A stretch of 64,000 nucleotides of DNA from Virgibacillus dokdonensis (GTDB lineage: Bacteria > Bacillota > Bacilli > Bacillales > Amphibacillaceae). The position numbers and the translations under genes are program-made. Shown here in pieces: positions 1-8,728 of the stretch. The notes beneath the pieces were generated by a model. The model was given only the letters and a program-made list of their open reading frames with translations. It was not told where the DNA came from and did not search any database. How positions within the stretch are numbered: position 1 is the stretch's first letter; each line of letters starts with the position of its first letter. The DNA lies in assembly GCF_900166595.1 (NCBI RefSeq), contig NZ_LT745763.1, forward strand, positions 1,520,814 through 1,584,813, in the 5' to 3' direction.

Positions 1-837
1 TTGGCTCCTTATAACGGAATCCCTCATCTTGTTTCACCGGTTATTACAGATGTGAAAGCTGCTACCGCTGCTTTAAAATGGGCTGTTGCTGAAATGGAAG
101 AACGCTATGAAAAATTCGTTCACGAAGGCGTCCGTGATATAGAGAGATATAATGAAAAAATGGTCAAACAGCAACAGATGGAGAATAAGCTTCCTTTTAT
201 TGTTATTGTCATTGATGAACTGGCAGACTTAATGATGGTCTCCCCACAAGATGTAGAAGATGCGATAAGTAGAATTGCACAAAAAGCAAGGGCTTGTGGA
301 ATTCATCTAATATTAGCAACTCAGAGGCCTTCTGTGGACGTGATCACTGGATTAATAAAGGCTAACATACCTACAAGGATTGCCTTTAGTGTGTCTTCTC
401 AAGTTGATTCTAGAACTATACTTGATACAAGCGGGGCAGAGAAGCTACTAGGAAAAGGGGATATGCTGTTTATAGAGAATGGTTCTGGAAAAACGGTTCG
501 TCTACAAGGACCATTTGTATCTGATGATGAAATCGACAGAGTGGCAAGTTACGCAAGAAGTATTGCCCCTGCTAATTATTTATTTGAACAAGAACAGTTA
601 CTAGAACAAATCCATACAGAAGAGGAAGAAGATGATCTTTTAAAAGATGCTATTTTATTTGTGCTAGAGCAAAATGGAGCCAGCACATCTTTGTTGCAAC
701 GTCATTTTAAAATAGGTTACAATCGAGCTGCTAGATTAATTGATACGCTCGAACAGCGGGGGATTATATCGGGGCCAAACGGTAGTAAGCCGAGAGAAGT
801 TTTAGTTACGTCAACACAAGTGGAGGACATGATATAG
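1..837 (+). CDS. sftA: DNA translocase SftA (FtsK/SpoIIIE family), C-terminal part
   Basis: The gene is cut by the window edge; only the last 278 codons are present, so the first TTG is probably internal. Visible are the PYNGIPHL segment of the FtsK motor, the Walker B stretch FIVIVIDELADLM (about residues 65-77), the LATQRPSVDVITG motif, and a C-terminal winged-helix gamma domain (about residues 210-275) that in this family reads DNA orientation sequences. SftA is a soluble, septum-associated pump that clears chromosome arms before division. I choose SftA over SpoIIIE from its position upstream of murC, as in B. subtilis. Membrane segments cannot be judged because the N-terminus is missing. 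Confidence 0.88.
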   Translation: MAPYNGIPHLVSPVITDVKAATAALKWAVAEMEERYEKFVHEGVRDIERYNEKMVKQQQMENKLPFIVIVIDELADLMMVSPQDVEDAISRIAQKARACGIHLILATQRPSVDVITGLIKANIPTRIAFSVSSQVDSRTILDTSGAEKLLGKGDMLFIENGSGKTVRLQGPFVSDDEIDRVASYARSIAPANYLFEQEQLLEQIHTEEEEDDLLKDAILFVLEQNGASTSLLQRHFKIGYNRAARLIDTLEQRGIISGPNGSKPREVLVTSTQVEDMI

Positions 838-1147
838 GACAACTTCATGCCAAAAGTAAATTTGTTGCAGCTTGCCTATTCATTGGCATATCCTCTTGCT
901 AGTATTACCAAAGTTACCAAGTACGTGCAAGTTACTGCATTGAATTAAAGTAATCATCTCCATATTAAAAGCTTACGTAATACCCTTGTTGTAGAAATAT
1001 TCAGTAGAAGAACAGTAACTTCTACTGAATGGGATTTTTGTATTACGATTTGCAAAAAATACGCTGAGCTATAACATAAAACAGTATCTTTTTCTAACAC
1101 ATTTGTCTTTTTTGGGATAGCTATGTTTTTGTAGTGGACACTAATTC
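838..1147. other. Gap downstream of sftA
   Basis: A 33-codon ATG reading frame lies at 847-948 with only a weak upstream TAGGA; its product would be mildly hydrophobic and I do not recognise it. The strong terminator at 999-1037 follows. The minus-strand frame across 954-1160 overlaps that terminator and has no convincing ribosome binding site, so I do not call it. Confidence 0.4.
999..1037 (+). terminator. Intrinsic terminator after sftA
   Basis: A perfect 12-bp stem (ATTCAGTAGAAG at 999-1010 pairing with 1019-1030) and an 8-nt loop are followed by GGGATTTTTG. It lies about 160 nt past the sftA stop codon. Confidence 0.75.
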
Positions 1148-1176
1148 TTGTTTCCGGCACGATTTTTTTATATGAT
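1148..1176 (+). promoter_or_regulatory. Candidate SigA promoter of the nicotinate phosphoribosyltransferase gene
   Basis: TTGTTT at 1148-1153, a 17-bp spacer and TATGAT at 1171-1176. The -35 is weak. It lies 40 bp before the start codon. Confidence 0.4.
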
Positions 1177-1215
1177 ATGTTTAATGATCACATATAAAGG
1201 GAGAAAACTGACACT

Positions 1216-2328
1216 ATGAAGGAAATTGAACAAAAGCTAAATGGGAAAATTGAACGTTTGACAAACAAAACCTTCAAATTTGATGAGCGCATTAAGGAAG
1301 GCTGGTTCTCGGCAGTATATTTTTTGAAAACAAGAGAGATAGCTGCAAAAAAATTACCTAACAACCAAGTGACAATGCAATTTTTTCAAAAAAACGATGC
1401 GGTATTATGTGGGTCGGATGAAGCAATAGCTTTATTACATAAATTTGCGGATAATGCGGAGACACTGGAAATCCATTCATTAAAAGATGGAGACAAGATT
1501 AGACCGTATGAATCTGTGTTAACTGTATCTGGGGCTTATCATCAATTTGGCTTTTTAGAGGGCATTATTGATGGGATTTTGTCTAGAAGAACATCTGTCG
1601 CAACCAATGTATATAATGTGGTAAAAGCGGCCCGGACATCAGGGAAACAAAAGCCAGTCATTTTTATGGGAGACCGTGATGATCATTATACACAACAAGC
1701 TGGAGATGGTTATGCAGCATTCATTGGTGGATCAACAGCGCAAGCTACACACGCGATGAATGAATGGTGGGGAAAAGAAGGAATGGGAACCATGCCTCAT
1801 GCGTTAATCCAGATGTTCCGCGGGGATATTGTCGCAGCTTGTAAAGCATATCATGAATTATTCCCTGAGGATGATCTAGCAGCACTTGTTGACTATAATA
1901 ATGATGTAATCACAGATTCTCTGAAAGTGGCACATGCATTTGGCAATGAATTAAAGTCTGTTCGTCTAGATACGTCACGTACATTAGTTGACAAATACTT
2001 TCTACGCAACCATCATTTAATGGGGACATTTGACCCAAGGGGAGTTAATCCAAAGCTCATTTTTGCGCTAAGAAACGCATTGGATGAAGAAGGGTTCTCA
2101 CACGTGAAAATTATGGTTAGTGGTGGATTTACAGAAGATCGTATTGTAGAATTTGAAAAGCTAGGCGTTCCTGTGGATATGTATGGTGTAGGTAGAAGCT
2201 TACTTAAATTGAATATTGGCTTCACAGGCGACAATGTACTTTTGAATGGTACACAAGAAGCAAAAGAAGGAAGACGATATAGACCAAATCCACGGTTAGA
2301 AAAAGTTCCTTATACCGAACAAACGTAA
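1216..2328 (+). CDS. Nicotinate phosphoribosyltransferase
   Basis: Predicted to join nicotinate to PRPP, giving nicotinate mononucleotide in the NAD salvage pathway (cytosol). The 370-residue protein has the type II phosphoribosyltransferase barrel pattern: SRRTSVATN (about 118-126), GTMPHALIQMF (about 190-200), a KSVRLDTSR strand (about 249-257) and IMVSGGF (about 300-306). At 370 residues it is shorter than the 480-residue PncB class and resembles the short bacterial/archaeal form. AAAGGGAG precedes the ATG. It sits between sftA and murC, where B. subtilis has no such gene, so it looks like a local insertion. Its neighbours do not explain its role. Quinolinate phosphoribosyltransferase is less likely because no nadA/nadB neighbours occur. 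Confidence 0.8.
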   Translation: MKEIEQKLNGKIERLTNKTFKFDERIKEGWFSAVYFLKTREIAAKKLPNNQVTMQFFQKNDAVLCGSDEAIALLHKFADNAETLEIHSLKDGDKIRPYESVLTVSGAYHQFGFLEGIIDGILSRRTSVATNVYNVVKAARTSGKQKPVIFMGDRDDHYTQQAGDGYAAFIGGSTAQATHAMNEWWGKEGMGTMPHALIQMFRGDIVAACKAYHELFPEDDLAALVDYNNDVITDSLKVAHAFGNELKSVRLDTSRTLVDKYFLRNHHLMGTFDPRGVNPKLIFALRNALDEEGFSHVKIMVSGGFTEDRIVEFEKLGVPVDMYGVGRSLLKLNIGFTGDNVLLNGTQEAKEGRRYRPNPRLEKVPYTEQT

Positions 2329-2403
2329 TTCTATTCCTAATCGCTTTGGTAGAGGTTAAAGATACAAGGGCTTGTAAGTAAACTTTAAAAAACAGGTTTT
2401 CTT

Positions 2404-2432
2404 TTCTCATCTGGAAAAGAATTTGCTATAAT
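2404..2432 (+). promoter_or_regulatory. SigA promoter of murC
   Basis: TTCTCA at 2404-2409, a 17-bp spacer and TATAAT at 2427-2432 preceded by TGC (extended -10). It lies 65 bp upstream of murC. Confidence 0.6.
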
Positions 2433-2496
2433 AAGAAACTGTGCAAAATAGTTAAAAGAGGATTGAATCTTTTTACAACAATTTGGAGGTTCATTT

Positions 2497-3795
2497 ATGA
2501 CAACTTACCATTTTATTGGTATAAAGGGAACAGGAATGAGTGCTCTTGCTCAAATCCTGCATGATTCTGGAGAGAATGTGCAAGGGTCAGATGTGGAGAA
2601 ACGATTTTTTACGCAAGAAGCATTGGAAGAAAAGAATATTCCCATTTTTCCTTTTGCAGAAAGTAACATCAAAGAAAATTATACGGTTATCGCTGGGAAT
2701 GCATTTTCTGATAACCATCTAGAAATAAAAGAAGCAAGAAGGTTAGGCGTAACCTTCTATCGTTATCATGAATTTCTTGGAGAATGGCTAAAGCAATATA
2801 CAAGCATTGCAGTTACTGGCGCACATGGTAAAACATCAACGACTGGTCTGCTCAGTCATGTCTTGAGTAGTTCTTTTCCCATTTCTTATTTAATTGGAGA
2901 TGGCACAGGTAAGGGGCATGTGAATAGCAAGTATTTTGTGTTTGAGGCTTGTGAGTATCGCCGTCATTTTTTACGTTATGAACCCGATTATGCGATTATG
3001 ACAAATATTGATTTTGATCACCCAGATTATTTTACAAGTATTGATGACGTTTTTAGCGCTTTTCAATCTATGGTAGAACGTGTAAAAAAAGGTATTATTG
3101 CTTGTGGTGATGATGAACAATTACAACGGATACAAGCAAAAGTTCCTGTTGTTTATTATGGGTTTACTGATACGAACGATTTTCAAGCTCAAAATGTAAT
3201 GGAAACGGAGAACGGAACAACGTTTGATGTATTTGTCAGGAATACGTATTATGAAACTTTCTCTATTCCAATGTATGGAAATCATAACGTATTGAATGCA
3301 TTAGCAGTAATTGCTATATGCCATTATGAAGGAATAAACGCTGAGTGCATGAAGCATTTGGCTAGTTTCGGCGGTGTTAAGCGGAGATTCACTGAAAAAC
3401 GAATAGGAAATCAGGTACTTATTGATGACTATGCGCATCATCCAAAGGAAATAAACGCTACTATTGATTCAGCCCGAAAGAAATATCCAAATAAATCTAT
3501 TGTAGCGATTTTTCAACCACATACATTTACAAGAACAAAAACATTTTTGCAAGAATTTGCTGATAGCTTATCACAAGCAGACCATGTTTATTTATGTGAT
3601 ATATTTGGTTCAGCAAGGGAAGAAAGTGGTCAATTAACCATTCATGATTTACAAAAACTAGTGGATAATAGTTCACTATTAGAATTAACAGATACCAAAG
3701 GTTTACAGAAATTTTCCGATAGCGTACTTATTTTTATGGGGGCAGGCGACATTCAAAAATTTCAAGAGGCATATGAAAAAATATTGACCACATAA
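2497..3795 (+). CDS. murC: UDP-N-acetylmuramate--L-alanine ligase
   Basis: Adds L-alanine to UDP-N-acetylmuramate using ATP, the first amino-acid step of peptidoglycan precursor synthesis (cytosol). The 432-residue protein shows the Mur ligase order: N-terminal substrate-binding Rossmann start ([12 protein letters not shown], residues 8-19), the P-loop [10 protein letters not shown] (about 108-117), the central [10 protein letters not shown] segment, and a C-terminal domain with DDYAHHPKE (about 309-317) and FQPHTFTRT. Length is normal. GGAGG at 2485-2489 sets the ATG. It has its own promoter and a terminator-like hairpin after it. Confidence 0.97.
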   Translation: MTTYHFIGIKGTGMSALAQILHDSGENVQGSDVEKRFFTQEALEEKNIPIFPFAESNIKENYTVIAGNAFSDNHLEIKEARRLGVTFYRYHEFLGEWLKQYTSIAVTGAHGKTSTTGLLSHVLSSSFPISYLIGDGTGKGHVNSKYFVFEACEYRRHFLRYEPDYAIMTNIDFDHPDYFTSIDDVFSAFQSMVERVKKGIIACGDDEQLQRIQAKVPVVYYGFTDTNDFQAQNVMETENGTTFDVFVRNTYYETFSIPMYGNHNVLNALAVIAICHYEGINAECMKHLASFGGVKRRFTEKRIGNQVLIDDYAHHPKEINATIDSARKKYPNKSIVAIFQPHTFTRTKTFLQEFADSLSQADHVYLCDIFGSAREESGQLTIHDLQKLVDNSSLLELTDTKGLQKFSDSVLIFMGAGDIQKFQEAYEKILTT

Positions 3796-3805
3796 ATAAT
3801 AAAGG

Positions 3806-3838
3806 AGAGTCTGATGAAAAAGCAGACTCTTTCATTTT
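3806..3838 (+). terminator. Terminator after murC
   Basis: AGAGTCTG (3806-3813) pairs perfectly with CAGACTCT (3823-3830), followed by TTCATTTT. The T-run is imperfect. Confidence 0.6.
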
Positions 3839-3840
3839 AT

Positions 3841-3935
3841 TACACTATAGGAAAGTATAAAGTTTTTAGGGTTTATAGTATAAGAAAAACTACAGATTTT
3901 GCCATAAGACTTGGGGACGAGCCAAGTTTTTCTAG
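3841..3935 (+). repeat. Dispersed terminator-hairpin repeat, near-full copy 1
   Basis: Member of the window's repeat family: head CTATAGGAAAGTATAAAG, middle GTATAAGAAAAACTACAG, then the hairpin ACTTGG-N7-CCAAGT (3909-3927) and TTTTCT. The loop differs from the main version (GGACGAG rather than CGACAAG). It lies just after the murC terminator. Confidence 0.8.
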
Positions 3936-3972
3936 AATAAATAAAGGAATTATGGTTTTTGTTGTCGAATAA

Positions 3973-4010
3973 TAATACTATAGGAAAAGAATAAGAAAAA
4001 CGATAAGCTA
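3973..4010 (+). repeat. Truncated copy of the dispersed repeat
   Basis: Head ACTATAGGAAA is joined directly to the ATAAGAAAAACG middle piece; the hairpin part is missing. It lies about 40 bp after copy 1, so the two may once have been a tandem pair. Confidence 0.5.
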
Positions 4011-4019
4011 TCTACACAT

Positions 4020-4045
4020 GTTTTATTTGTAACACAATTGGGTAA
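4020..4045 (+). promoter_or_regulatory. Candidate SigB promoter of ytxGH
   Basis: GTTTTA (4020-4025), a 14-bp spacer and GGGTAA (4040-4045) each match the SigB consensus GTTTAA/GGGTAT at 5 of 6 positions. B. subtilis ytxGH is known to be SigB controlled, which supports it. The leader to ytxG would be about 100 nt. Confidence 0.5.
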
Positions 4046-4151
4046 CTTAATTTATGTACAATCTTTGTTTAATACGTTAGATAATATTAAGGGAATTATT
4101 TAAAGCTATGTTGACAACATGATAAAGTTAGTAAGGGAGTGAAGAAGTAAT

Positions 4152-4556
4152 ATGGAAATTTTAGCATATATTGCCGCGGTGATTGCAGCCATCGCATTTG
4201 TGGTTTTAGTTGTATACTTGGTTATTACGTTAAAAGCAGCAAGGGAAACTTTACATAATGTATCTAAAACATTATCTAGTCTTGAACAACAAGTGCAAGG
4301 AGTCACGGAAGAAACAACACAATTATTAACAAAAACAAATCAGTTAGCAGATGATATGAATCAAAAATCAAGTAAATTAAATAGTCTATTTGATGGTTTT
4401 AAAGGTGTTGGTAATACAATAACAGAATTTAATCATTCGTTAAGAGAGTTAACAAATAGTGTTTCAAGAGCAGCAAAAAAGAACCCTGAGAAAACGTCAC
4501 AAGCAATCAAATGGGGAACTACTTTAATGGAACTATGGAAGAAAAAAAATAAATAA
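4152..4556 (+). CDS. ytxG: DUF948 stress protein YtxG
   Basis: 134 residues: an N-terminal membrane segment (about 3-26, ILAYIAAVIAAIAFVVLVVY) and then a long Leu/Gln/Thr-rich stretch (about 30-115) typical of the coiled coil in DUF948 proteins, ending in a basic tail. The family is a general-stress membrane protein of unknown biochemical role. GGGAG at 4135-4139 precedes the ATG with a slightly long gap. It is 23 bp upstream of ytxH and surely co-transcribed with it. The third gene of the B. subtilis operon, ytxJ, is absent here. Confidence 0.88.
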   Translation: MEILAYIAAVIAAIAFVVLVVYLVITLKAARETLHNVSKTLSSLEQQVQGVTEETTQLLTKTNQLADDMNQKSSKLNSLFDGFKGVGNTITEFNHSLRELTNSVSRAAKKNPEKTSQAIKWGTTLMELWKKKNK

Positions 4557-4579
4557 GTACAGTGTAGGAGGAATAATAA

Positions 4580-4999
4580 ATGGCAGATAATCAGTTCAAT
4601 AGTAAAGATTTTATTTTAGGAACATTTATAGGTGCAGCTGTCGGTGCATTGACTGCTCTATTAATGACACCGAAAACCGGAAAGGAATTCCGTGATGACA
4701 TTAATACGGGGGCTAATCAAGTAAAGAAGAAAGCATATGATTGGAAAGAAGTAGCTCAAGAAAAAGGAACTAATTGGAAAGACAAAGCTTATACCACTGG
4801 TTCTGATTTAAAGAAAAAAGCAATGGAATCTACATCACAGGTAACAAAAACAGCAGCAGAAAAAACAAAAGATGTAACACAAGGTGTACAATCCAAACTA
4901 AAAGAAAAGCGTAAAAAAGAAGATGAAGCATTAGAAAAAGCAGAGGACGTTGCAGAAGCAATGGAGGAAGCAGCCGAAGAATTAGAAAAGAAAAATTAA
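4580..4999 (+). CDS. ytxH: YtxH-domain general stress protein
   Basis: 139 residues. The family signature is at the N-terminus: a Gly/Ala-rich membrane-inserting segment (FILGTFIGAAVGALTALLM, about 12-30) followed by the TPKTGKE motif. The rest is a highly charged, Lys/Glu/Ala/Thr-rich helix with repeated WK-D/E-K and T-x-x-T elements, probably an amphipathic coil lying outside the membrane. No enzymatic function is known. AGGAGG precedes the ATG. It is second in the ytxG operon and ends before the strong terminator at 5068-5102. Confidence 0.9.
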   Translation: MADNQFNSKDFILGTFIGAAVGALTALLMTPKTGKEFRDDINTGANQVKKKAYDWKEVAQEKGTNWKDKAYTTGSDLKKKAMESTSQVTKTAAEKTKDVTQGVQSKLKEKRKKEDEALEKAEDVAEAMEEAAEELEKKN

Positions 5000-5019
5000 T
5001 AAATGTTGCCTCCTCGTAT

Positions 5020-5159
5020 AGAAAAACGTGGCTTCATCGCTATGTGAAAACATATAGTGTAAACGAAAACAAGCACCTCGCTTTGTAGGTGCTTGTTTTT
5101 TTAAGCGTTATAGTTAAAGTATAAATCCATAAATTTTTGCGAATAAGCCACGTTTTTCT
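5020..5159. repeat. Long-range 15-bp inverted repeat around the ytxH terminator, degenerate repeat copies
   Basis: AGAAAAACGTGGCTT at 5020-5034 is perfectly complementary to 5145-5159, with CGC/GCG also matching just inside. The right arm resembles the AAGCCAAGTTTTTCT tail of the dispersed repeat, and 5107-5125 resembles its head. The pair therefore looks like two diverged copies in opposite orientation. Confidence 0.5.
5068..5102. terminator. Bidirectional terminator between ytxH and the FtsA-like gene
   Basis: AACAAGCACCT (5068-5078) pairs perfectly with AGGTGCTTGTT (5087-5097), with an 8-nt loop and seven Ts after it. The bases before the left arm are A-rich, so it can serve both converging genes. 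Confidence 0.85.
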
Positions 5160-5212
5160 TAACATAATAGTACCTTGTATGCTATTCGTGCCGTAAAACT
5201 TGTGAAAATCTT

Positions 5213-7342
5213 TTATTCTGACCAAATAATTTCTAGCTCATCACCAGGTTGTATGCTTTCATGAAATTGAGCTGGTTGCTTGTTTTTGTAAACTTGGAAT
5301 TTCCCGCTTGCTGAAGATAGGTCTAAATCTACATGTTGAAATACATCTTGATAAATAAAGCCATTATTCTGAGTAGATATTTGCAACTTATCTCCACGAT
5401 CAAGTAAACTATCTCCCTTTAATCGCTCGTCTTTTCTTTTTACTATATATGCTGGTTGGTTTAATTGAATTTTTTTTCCGTTAAAGAATACAGTTATAGA
5501 TCGCCAATAATTTTTTCCTTCTTGAGCTAATAAATCCTGCACGTTTGGTTGCTTGCCTTGGATAATTTCAATATGATCACCGTCATAAAGAAGGTGGGAG
5601 GGATCTACTTTTTGTTGATTAATGAAAAATTGTGCCTCTCCAATAGAAAGTTGAACTTCCTTTCCATTCACAAAGATGGAAAAAGGCTTGATTCTATCAT
5701 ATTCGATACTAGACAATTGTTTGATTACATCTTGAAGTCGCTTGGGCTGAAACCAATCGATAATGTCATTATCTTGAATTACATCATCTTTTTTCGCTGG
5801 TTGCTGATTAACGAAAAACGTAGGAGAAATTGTATGCTGATGATTTTCAAACCAAACGGTCATTGGTTTTACTTCACCAATCAATTCATAAAGGGTAATG
5901 GTAGCAGATTGTCCATCTTTCCCTCTTTCAATTTGAATATAGTCACCATTTTTTACTGGTTTATCGACGGTAGTCACAGTTCCGTTTAACATTATTTGTG
6001 GTGGCTCTCCTAACTCCCCAGGTAAAGTGATTTTTCTTCCGTTTACAGTAATAATCGAAGCAGCACCTGGCCTTCCATACCACTTATGAACATCTATCCC
6101 TGCTTGGATAAAGCAATCTCCAACTGTTAATGTACGCATTTCAAATAGTCTTAGTGTAAGTTCATTTAGGTAGACGCTAATATAATGAACAGGATTCCGT
6201 TTTGCAGCAATGGCTATACCAATAGGTGTGACGAAATCTGGTTGGATAGGTAAATTCTCATTAAGAGTAAGTTGTTTAATGGCACTAATATCTCTTACAG
6301 CAACTCTATTTTCGGGGAGTTCAAGTTTTTTGGCAATCATTTTTGTTATCTTCGGTGTGAGGCTTCCTCCACCAATTAACATAACAGCCTTTGGAGGCTT
6401 GCCATTTAATTTTAAAATTTCTTCCGTGATTTTTGCAGCCAAAAAGTCAATAGCAGAAGTGATATCTTTGGTTAATTGCTTATAAGATATGGTCGTTTCA
6501 AAGCCAAGAATATCTTGCGCTTTTGCTTCTTTATGTTGCACAATAGCCCTTTTAAAAGTTTCGGCGTCGGGGAAGTCTAATAAATATGTATCACTGATAG
6601 CTTCCGTAATTTCATCACCTGCGACTGCGACCATTCCATAAGCCGCAACCGTTCCATGGTTTGTAATCGCGATGTCACTAGTGCCTGCACCTATATCAAC
6701 CAAAGCAACATTTAATCTTCGCATTGATTCAGGTATTAGTACATCCATTGCTGCAATTGGTTCAAGTGTCAAAGCTTCCATTTCTAGTTCAGCTCTGGAA
6801 AGGGCAGCTAAGAGGGACTCAACAACTACTTTAGGTAAAAATGTAGCAATAATTTTAGTGCTTGCTACCTCACCACGCTGATCAATGAGGGAACCTATTT
6901 GCTGTTCATCGATATAATAGTGGAGAACAGAATAACCGACGCAATAATATGGATAGGTATTCGCAACCTGTTCTTGTTGGCTCACTTTTTCTAGAGCATC
7001 TTGCACGGCGCTTAGTTCTAAATGCTGAACGATTTCAGAATCTTTAATAGGCTGATTTTGCAGGGATAACGTGGCTGTGCCATTCATGGTAATTAGTGAG
7101 CGTCCTGCAGCTGCAACGCAGACTTTAGTTAATGTCCCATGTGATTGTTCAAGCTTTTCTTTCACTTGGTTAATTGTGTTAGCAACAGCAACAACATCAT
7201 GTATTTGACCGTCACACATAGAACGGTGATTGTGCTCGATCATACAGAAGTCGATAACTTCAAAACCTTCCTTGTCTTGATTTAAAATAATTCCAGTAAC
7301 GGAACGTGTACCAATATCCAGGGCAAATATCTGTTCTTTCAT
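5213..7342 (-). CDS. FtsA/PilM-like actin-fold ATPase with tandem C-terminal beta-grasp-like modules
   Basis: 709 residues. The N-terminal 370 or so residues form an FtsA/PilM-type actin fold: phosphate-1 FALDIGTRSVTG (about 5-16), phosphate-2 NVALVDIGAGTSDIAI (about 214-229) and the adenosine motif AVMLIGGGSLTPKI (about 317-330). The C-terminal half has about five units with a (V/F)xNG strand and then a GD-x-I/L-x-I strand, spaced about 55-65 residues, resembling small beta-grasp modules. ATG 7342 is chosen over 7360 because AAAGGA lies 11 nt before it. Family members are annotated as cell-division FtsA-like; true FtsA is about 420 residues and lies beside ftsZ. Function unknown. No membrane helix is seen. 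Confidence 0.8.
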   Translation of the reverse strand: MKEQIFALDIGTRSVTGIILNQDKEGFEVIDFCMIEHNHRSMCDGQIHDVVAVANTINQVKEKLEQSHGTLTKVCVAAAGRSLITMNGTATLSLQNQPIKDSEIVQHLELSAVQDALEKVSQQEQVANTYPYYCVGYSVLHYYIDEQQIGSLIDQRGEVASTKIIATFLPKVVVESLLAALSRAELEMEALTLEPIAAMDVLIPESMRRLNVALVDIGAGTSDIAITNHGTVAAYGMVAVAGDEITEAISDTYLLDFPDAETFKRAIVQHKEAKAQDILGFETTISYKQLTKDITSAIDFLAAKITEEILKLNGKPPKAVMLIGGGSLTPKITKMIAKKLELPENRVAVRDISAIKQLTLNENLPIQPDFVTPIGIAIAAKRNPVHYISVYLNELTLRLFEMRTLTVGDCFIQAGIDVHKWYGRPGAASIITVNGRKITLPGELGEPPQIMLNGTVTTVDKPVKNGDYIQIERGKDGQSATITLYELIGEVKPMTVWFENHQHTISPTFFVNQQPAKKDDVIQDNDIIDWFQPKRLQDVIKQLSSIEYDRIKPFSIFVNGKEVQLSIGEAQFFINQQKVDPSHLLYDGDHIEIIQGKQPNVQDLLAQEGKNYWRSITVFFNGKKIQLNQPAYIVKRKDERLKGDSLLDRGDKLQISTQNNGFIYQDVFQHVDLDLSSASGKFQVYKNKQPAQFHESIQPGDELEIIWSE

Positions 7343-7383
7343 TAAGCATAATCCTTTCATACAACGAATATGAATCCATTCTT

Positions 7384-7412
7384 ATCATATCATCTACCAC
7401 ATGTAGTCTAAA
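7384..7412 (-). promoter_or_regulatory. Candidate SigA promoter of the FtsA-like gene
   Basis: Read on the minus strand: TTTAGA (7412-7407), a 17-bp spacer and TATGAT (7389-7384), about 42 bp before the chosen start. Confidence 0.45.
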
Positions 7413-7565
7413 GTGGTAAGCCTCTCTTTTTATGGTTAAGTATATCGTATTTCATTACATTTTAAATCGAAGCGGTTAAGTACACCAAATAATGTGCCGT
7501 TGTTTCTAAAAATAGAGACAAATTACAATGAATACGCTTCATTATACATGAATTTTAAAAATTAA

Positions 7566-7594
7566 TCGACAAAGGGTATATAATTAGCTATAAT
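7566..7594 (+). promoter_or_regulatory. SigA promoter of aroA
   Basis: TCGACA (7566-7571), a 17-bp spacer and TATAAT (7589-7594): 5/6 and 6/6 matches, 43 bp before the start codon. No leader hairpin is evident. Confidence 0.75.
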
Positions 7595-7637
7595 ATTCAC
7601 TAATTATTAAAAAACCTAAGCATAGGGGGAATATAAA

Positions 7638-8708
7638 ATGAGCGAATTAGATCAAGTAAGAGATAGGTTAGATAAAGTAAACCTAGAAATCTTGCAATTA
7701 ATTAATGAGCGAGCAAAACTAGTTCAGCAAATCGGGGACATCAAAGCAAAGCAAAGTATGAAGCGGTTTGACCCTGTGCGGGAAAGAGATATGTTAGATC
7801 AAATTACTTCTAGTAATGACGGGCCGTTTGAAAATGCGACGATTGAGCATATTTTTAAAGAAATATTCAAGGCCAGTTTAGAACTGCAAGAAGATGATCA
7901 TCGTAAAGCATTGCTCGTATCACGAAAGAAAAAGCCTGAAGATACCATTATTGATATTAATGGTGCAACAATTGGAGATGGTAATGTTCATTTTATTATG
8001 GGTCCTTGTGCTGTCGAAGGGTATGAACAAGTTGCGACAGTTGCCAAAGCAATTAAACAGCATGGCGTAAAGCTTTTGCGAGGAGGAGCATTTAAACCAA
8101 GGACATCTCCTTACGATTTTCAAGGTTTGGGTGTCGAAGGGTTAGAAATCTTAAAAAAAGCTGCTAAAGAGCATGATTTAGCAGTAGTTAGTGAAATTGT
8201 AAATCCAGCACATATTGAAGAAGCACTTGATTACTTGGATGTCATTCAAATTGGAGCAAGAAACATGCAGAACTTTGAATTGCTCAAGGCTGCTGGTGAC
8301 GTCGATAAACCAGTTCTATTGAAACGTGGTTTATCAGCAACGATTTCTGAATTTATTAATGCTGCTGAATATATTATATCCCGTGGTAACAAAAACATTA
8401 TCTTATGTGAGCGAGGAATTCGGACATATGAAAAAGCAACTCGAAATACATTAGACATTTCTGCTGTTCCTATTTTAAAACAGGAAACACATTTACCAGT
8501 TATGGTCGATGTTACACATTCAACTGGTCGGAGAGACTTACTATTACCTGCAGCTAAAGCGGCTATTGCTATCGGAGCTGATGGTGTAATGGCTGAAGTA
8601 CATCCAGACCCTGCAGTTGCACTGTCAGATTCCGCGCAACAGATGGATGTTCCGACATTTCACCGTTTTATGGAAGAAATGAAAGATATGGCAGAAAGAA
8701 TGAAGTAA
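7638..8708 (+). CDS. aroA: Bifunctional chorismate mutase / DAHP synthase
   Basis: Catalyses the first step of the shikimate pathway (erythrose 4-phosphate plus PEP to DAHP). The N-terminal AroQ-type mutase domain (about residues 1-90, with RDRLDKVN and [12 protein letters not shown]) acts as regulatory sensor in this fusion. The synthase domain (about 95-356) has [51 protein letters not shown] and [10 protein letters not shown], the KDO8P synthase-like class. 356 residues is the normal length. AGGGGGA precedes the ATG. It lies upstream of ccpA, as in B. subtilis. Confidence 0.97.
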   Translation: MSELDQVRDRLDKVNLEILQLINERAKLVQQIGDIKAKQSMKRFDPVRERDMLDQITSSNDGPFENATIEHIFKEIFKASLELQEDDHRKALLVSRKKKPEDTIIDINGATIGDGNVHFIMGPCAVEGYEQVATVAKAIKQHGVKLLRGGAFKPRTSPYDFQGLGVEGLEILKKAAKEHDLAVVSEIVNPAHIEEALDYLDVIQIGARNMQNFELLKAAGDVDKPVLLKRGLSATISEFINAAEYIISRGNKNIILCERGIRTYEKATRNTLDISAVPILKQETHLPVMVDVTHSTGRRDLLLPAAKAAIAIGADGVMAEVHPDPAVALSDSAQQMDVPTFHRFMEEMKDMAERMK

Positions 8709-8728
8709 AATAAAAATAGGAATATTAC

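Noticed and set aside
954..1160. Minus-strand frame of 68 codons
   Set aside because: It crosses the sftA terminator, lacks a ribosome binding site and has no recognisable family.
4067..4096. GTTTAA ... GGGAAT as a SigB promoter of ytxG
   Set aside because: The spacer is 18 bp, too long; the pair at 4020-4045 has proper spacing.
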